Below are positions 61,397 to 64,000 of a stretch of 64,000 nt of DNA, piece after piece. The DNA is from Paenibacillus sp. J23TS9. GTDB lineage: Bacteria > Bacillota > Bacilli > Paenibacillales > Paenibacillaceae. Location of the stretch: positions 62,001 through 126,000 of the forward strand of contig NZ_BOSG01000002.1 of NCBI RefSeq assembly GCF_018403225.1, given 5' to 3'. Below the pieces are notes generated by a model. That model was given only the letters and a program-made list of their open reading frames with translations, ran no database searches and had not been told where the DNA came from. The stretch's first letter is position 1, and every line of letters starts with the position of its first letter. A program made the position numbers and the translations under genes.

Positions 61397-62026
61397 CTAA
61401 GAGCTCTGGCTGTATTTGTGAAAATAAAGATTAAACAGCATTTCGATCTGCAGCTCAAGCGTTGGCAGATGGATTTCCGGTGCAGGCTCTTCTCCGGCCA
61501 GATTCATATAGGAATTCATAATAACCGGGTAAAAAACCGCTCCATAGAGCTGTACCATCATACCGCCTAACACCGTTTCGTCAGATTCCTGCGTGATTTC
61601 CCTTAAAGTGCTGAGCAGCTTCTCGGTCTTCATGACCTTGTTATAGCGTGCATATTCATGTTGGGAGCAGAGGATCAGACGGCTTTGATCCATCATTTCC
61701 TTGGCAAGACCGGGATACTGCTGCAGATGACTGAGATAACGGTAAAAAAACTGCTTCAGCCGCTCAAGCGGCTCCAACGAATCATCCTCCAGCACCGCAA
61801 AGGCATCATCAAAGGTACCGACCAGCTTGCCGATAGCCTTAGTGATCAGCTTATCTTTAGAGCCAAAATGATAGTTCACGAGCGCCAGGTTCGTCTCCGC
61901 CTTCTCTGCAATTCTGCGCAGCGTCGCACAGGCGACCCCTTCCTCCTGAATCAGCTCGACGGTAGCGTTTAATATGTCCATTTTCGTATCGGTTCCTGTT
62001 GTATGTACCGAGCTGTCATCCTTCAT
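61397..62026 (-). CDS. TetR family transcriptional regulator
   Basis: 209 residues. N-terminal helix-turn-helix LRRIAEKAETNLALVNYHFGSKDKLI (residues ~37-62), followed by a ligand-binding helical domain with one Cys (LILCSQ). Starts at ATG 62026 with GAAGGA upstream (a TTG directly before is possible). Controls the DHA2 exporter and, from the operator in its promoter, itself. Confidence 0.93.
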   Translation of the reverse strand: MKDDSSVHTTGTDTKMDILNATVELIQEEGVACATLRRIAEKAETNLALVNYHFGSKDKLITKAIGKLVGTFDDAFAVLEDDSLEPLERLKQFFYRYLSHLQQYPGLAKEMMDQSRLILCSQHEYARYNKVMKTEKLLSTLREITQESDETVLGGMMVQLYGAVFYPVIMNSYMNLAGEEPAPEIHLPTLELQIEMLFNLYFHKYSQSS

Positions 62027-62068
62027 CAAAGTTTCCTTCGTCCCCCCTTCAAATATATTAAATTTAAT

Positions 62069-62122
62069 TTAAACACCGTTTAATACATCGTTTAATTTAA
62101 CTGCCGCGGGTTTCATTGTCAA
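62069..62122 (-). promoter_or_regulatory. TetR operon promoter and operator
   Basis: TTGACA (62117-62122), 17 bases, TAAATT. TTAAAC-ACC-GTTTAA (62069-62083), a perfect 6-3-6 repeat, covers about +4 to +18, with a third CGTTTAA half-site at 62089. Typical for TetR autorepression. Confidence 0.6.
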
Positions 62123-62145
62123 GAAATTTTGTTAAAAAGCAGGAC

Positions 62146-62207
62146 ACTGCAGGTCCATCAGCTGCGGATCAAAGATTGCATATCTTTGGCGCCGCTTGGC
62201 CTGCAGT
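62146..62207 (-). terminator. three-stem nested hairpin after metG
   Basis: ACTGCAGG/CCTGCAGT, GCGG/CCGC and AAAGAT/ATCTTT are nested around a 5-base loop. On the minus strand CTTTTT follows after ~8 bases. It may end metG, or be a structured RNA. Confidence 0.5.
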
Positions 62208-62253
62208 ATCTAAAGCTTCTACCCTAGGCGCTACAGTGGTGGACCTGTAATAC

Positions 62254-63888
62254 CTACTCCTTACGCAGCCGCTCAGTCTCCTCTGAGATCCGGGCCACAT
62301 CAATTCGTTCGAACAACAGCTCCAGATCGCGGATCTCACGTCCTGCCGGAATGGTTACAAGCTCCCAAGATGGCTCGGTCATGGATAAGAAGCCCCGGAT
62401 CTTTTGGCAGGAGAAAGGAATAAACGGTTCCAACAGGTTGCTTAGATTCGCAATGATCTGCACGCAGTTGTAGAGGATGGCTCCGCATACCTCTCGGTTT
62501 TCCTTGATCTGGAGCCATGGCTTCATGTCGTCAAAATACTTGTTGGCCTGGCGTACAAAAGAAAATATCCCCTCAATCGCCTCTTTAAAACGGCCCGCTT
62601 CGATCCGTCTTCCCGAACTTTGGTACAGCGCAGATATCGTTTCTTTCCATTCATCCGGGAGCTCCCCTTCCGGTACCTTACCATCAAACGATTTGTTGAT
62701 AAAAGCAAGCGTCCGCTGCACAAAATTGCCGAAGGCACCCAGCAGCTCGCCGTTATGGCTGTAGATAAACTCTCTCCAGGAAAAATCGGCGTCCCGGTTC
62801 TCCGGTCCGTTTGCAATCAGAAAATAGCGGATAGAATCCGGATGATACCTGGCAAGCAGGTCGGGAACCCATACGGCCCAGTTACGGCTGGTCGAGAACT
62901 TCCTGCCTTCAAGGGTCAGATATTCGCAGGAAACAATATGGTCCGGCAGGTGCAAACCCTGGACCCCGAGCAGGATCGCTGGCCAAATTAGCGTGTGAAA
63001 CGGTATATTATCCTTGCCGTGTACATAATACGCGGTGATATCCCCCTCATCCTCCAGCCAGAAAGGCTCCCACTTCCTCCCCGTTTGCGCTGCCCACTGC
63101 TTGCTCGCAGAAAGATAGCCGCTGACGGCCTCAATCCAGACGTATATTTTCTTCTCCTCGTAGTCCGGCAGTGGCACATCGACTCCCCATGTCAAATCCC
63201 GCGTAGCCGCCCGGTCCTGAAGACCTTCCTGCAGATAACGCCTTGTCATTTGAACGGCATTATCCCGCCACCCCCCAGCCTGATCCGCATAGTGGGACAA
63301 TTTCTCTTGAAACTTAGACAATGCCAGATAATAATGCTCTGTAGGCCGTTCTACTGGTGTATTCCCGCAGAGCTTGCAGGTCCGTTCCTTCAGGTCTGAT
63401 GGGTCCAGCAGCGTAGAGCAGTAATCGCATTGATCTCCCCGGGCATGCTCGCCGCAGACCGGACAAATACCTTCCACATATCGGTCTGGCAAAAAGCGCT
63501 GGTCTACTTCGCAGTAGGTTTGCAGAACCGTCTTTGGATACAAATATCCTTGCTCCAGCAGCTTTACAAACAAATCCTGAACCGTCTCATGATGCTGCGG
63601 CTGATCCGTGCGCGTATACAGGTCATAGCTGAATCCAAGCTGTTTGAAGCATTCGCTAAACTCCTGGTGATACCGCCCGGCAAAATCTCCCGGCGCTATC
63701 CCTTCCTGCGCCGCCTGAACGGCAACAGGCGTCCCATGGCAATCACTGCCGGAAACATACAGCACATCCTCACCCTTAGAACGGTAATAGCGCGCCAGTA
63801 CATCACCGGGCAACAAGCTCGCGAGTCTGCCTAAATGAAGCGAACCATTGGCATAGGGCCATGCCCCGCCGATAAAAATATGTGCCAT
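62254..63888 (-). CDS. metG: methionyl-tRNA synthetase (KFSTS type)
   Basis: 544 residues from ATG 63888 (GGGAGG 7 bases upstream). Charges tRNA-Met. Class I motifs: [10 protein letters not shown] (HIGH region) and GRKFSTSRN (KMSKS equivalent). A four-cysteine-pair zinc insert is present (CPVCG, CDYC, CKLCG). The usual Bacillus MetS has KMSKS plus a C-terminal tRNA-binding domain; this one has the E. coli/archaeal style signature and ends after the anticodon domain, so it is probably a second or alternative MetRS. A T-box leader lies upstream. Confidence 0.93.
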   Translation of the reverse strand: MAHIFIGGAWPYANGSLHLGRLASLLPGDVLARYYRSKGEDVLYVSGSDCHGTPVAVQAAQEGIAPGDFAGRYHQEFSECFKQLGFSYDLYTRTDQPQHHETVQDLFVKLLEQGYLYPKTVLQTYCEVDQRFLPDRYVEGICPVCGEHARGDQCDYCSTLLDPSDLKERTCKLCGNTPVERPTEHYYLALSKFQEKLSHYADQAGGWRDNAVQMTRRYLQEGLQDRAATRDLTWGVDVPLPDYEEKKIYVWIEAVSGYLSASKQWAAQTGRKWEPFWLEDEGDITAYYVHGKDNIPFHTLIWPAILLGVQGLHLPDHIVSCEYLTLEGRKFSTSRNWAVWVPDLLARYHPDSIRYFLIANGPENRDADFSWREFIYSHNGELLGAFGNFVQRTLAFINKSFDGKVPEGELPDEWKETISALYQSSGRRIEAGRFKEAIEGIFSFVRQANKYFDDMKPWLQIKENREVCGAILYNCVQIIANLSNLLEPFIPFSCQKIRGFLSMTEPSWELVTIPAGREIRDLELLFERIDVARISEETERLRKE

Positions 63889-63900
63889 TTTAAAACCTCC

Positions 63901-64000
63901 CTTTTTCAGTAGAAACGCAAAAAAGCCCTCATCCCCAAAAGGGACGAGAGCATCAAGCTCACGTGTTACCACCCAAATTCATTCATGCCTCGCGGCACTC
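63901..64000 (-). ncRNA. T-box leader of metG, 3' part
   Basis: On the minus strand a GGGTGGTAACACG T-box motif (63962-63974) is followed by a GAGC/GCTC element and the terminator CTCGTCCC-TTTT-GGGGATGAG with TTTTTT (63915-63951). Uncharged tRNA would favour the antiterminator. Specifier loop lies outside the window. Confidence 0.85.

Noticed and set aside
1..64000. insertion sequences, prophage genes, CRISPR arrays, tRNA or rRNA genes
   Set aside because: No transposase, integrase, spaced repeat array, or tRNA/rRNA sequence was recognised by eye; a tRNA or CRISPR program run would settle this.

Overview
This is a 64 kb piece of a low-to-mid GC Bacillota chromosome, most likely Paenibacillus or a close relative. 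The evidence is strong AGGAGG-type ribosome sites, many intrinsic terminators, a T-box leader, EcsAB, BdbCD, a bacilliredoxin, an aerobic SodA, a sporulation-kinase-like histidine kinase, a YkoCED ECF transporter and a free-standing TipAS domain. The genus is an inference from gene content, not a measured identity. I see no rRNA, tRNA, prophage, insertion sequence or CRISPR array. The region looks like ordinary, stable chromosome with many small transport/regulator units.

Layout. 1-4.6 kb: serine hydrolases (a partial one, an S9 peptidase, a membrane-anchored one) around an IclR regulator. 4.6-9.8 kb, minus strand: folE, yneF, an HD-GYP protein, an in-frame QueG/O6-methylguanine methyltransferase fusion, lepB and an acetyltransferase. 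10.3-15.6 kb: sodA, acpS-mutY, a PadR/CPBP-protease pair, nadE and a bacilliredoxin. 15.8-23.2 kb: an orphan histidine kinase, a BaiN/HI0933-type flavoprotein, MFS-ecsA-ecsB, and a divergent MarR. 23.3-28.5 kb: a DHA2 exporter behind a thiamine-precursor type ECF transporter (ykoC, ykoE, ykoD) and a GNAT gene. 28.7-33.3 kb: bdbD-bdbC, a second anchored hydrolase, two unknown small genes, free-methionine-sulfoxide reductase, and a lone TipAS domain. 33.6-39.7 kb: a MutS2-like ATPase without the Smr nuclease domain, a GH13 oligo-glucosidase, and an ArsB/NhaD-type ion transporter with a candidate small RNA or attenuator in front.

39.8-46.1 kb is a coherent catabolic island: an AraC regulator divergent from a CUT1 sugar ABC importer (binding protein plus two permeases) and a GH127 beta-L-arabinofuranosidase. 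It should import short arabinosides and hydrolyse them in the cytoplasm; the ATPase is not encoded here and is presumably a shared MsmK-type subunit. 46.2-49.8 kb holds three uncharacterised genes, a lipoprotein cyclophilin and a ZIP transporter. 49.9-52.2 kb has an MFS exporter with ArsR and MarR regulators. 52.3-59.6 kb has a lipoprotein serpin, a DinG-family helicase, an AI-2E family protein, a CBS/CorC protein and a diguanylate cyclase. 59.9-62 kb is a TetR/DHA2 exporter pair. The window ends with a T-box-controlled methionyl-tRNA synthetase of the KFSTS type.

The most informative signals outside genes are regulatory. They include paired ArsR-type operators, one of them inside a promoter spacer; near-perfect operators in front of the IclR, PadR, MarR and TetR genes; an attenuator-like terminator directly before ykoE; a strong promoter that runs into a terminator upstream of the NhaD-like gene; and the T-box. 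The most unusual proteins are the QueG-MGMT fusion, the serpin lipoprotein, the Smr-less MutS2 and the lone TipAS domain. I found no clear new multi-gene defence or biosynthetic system.
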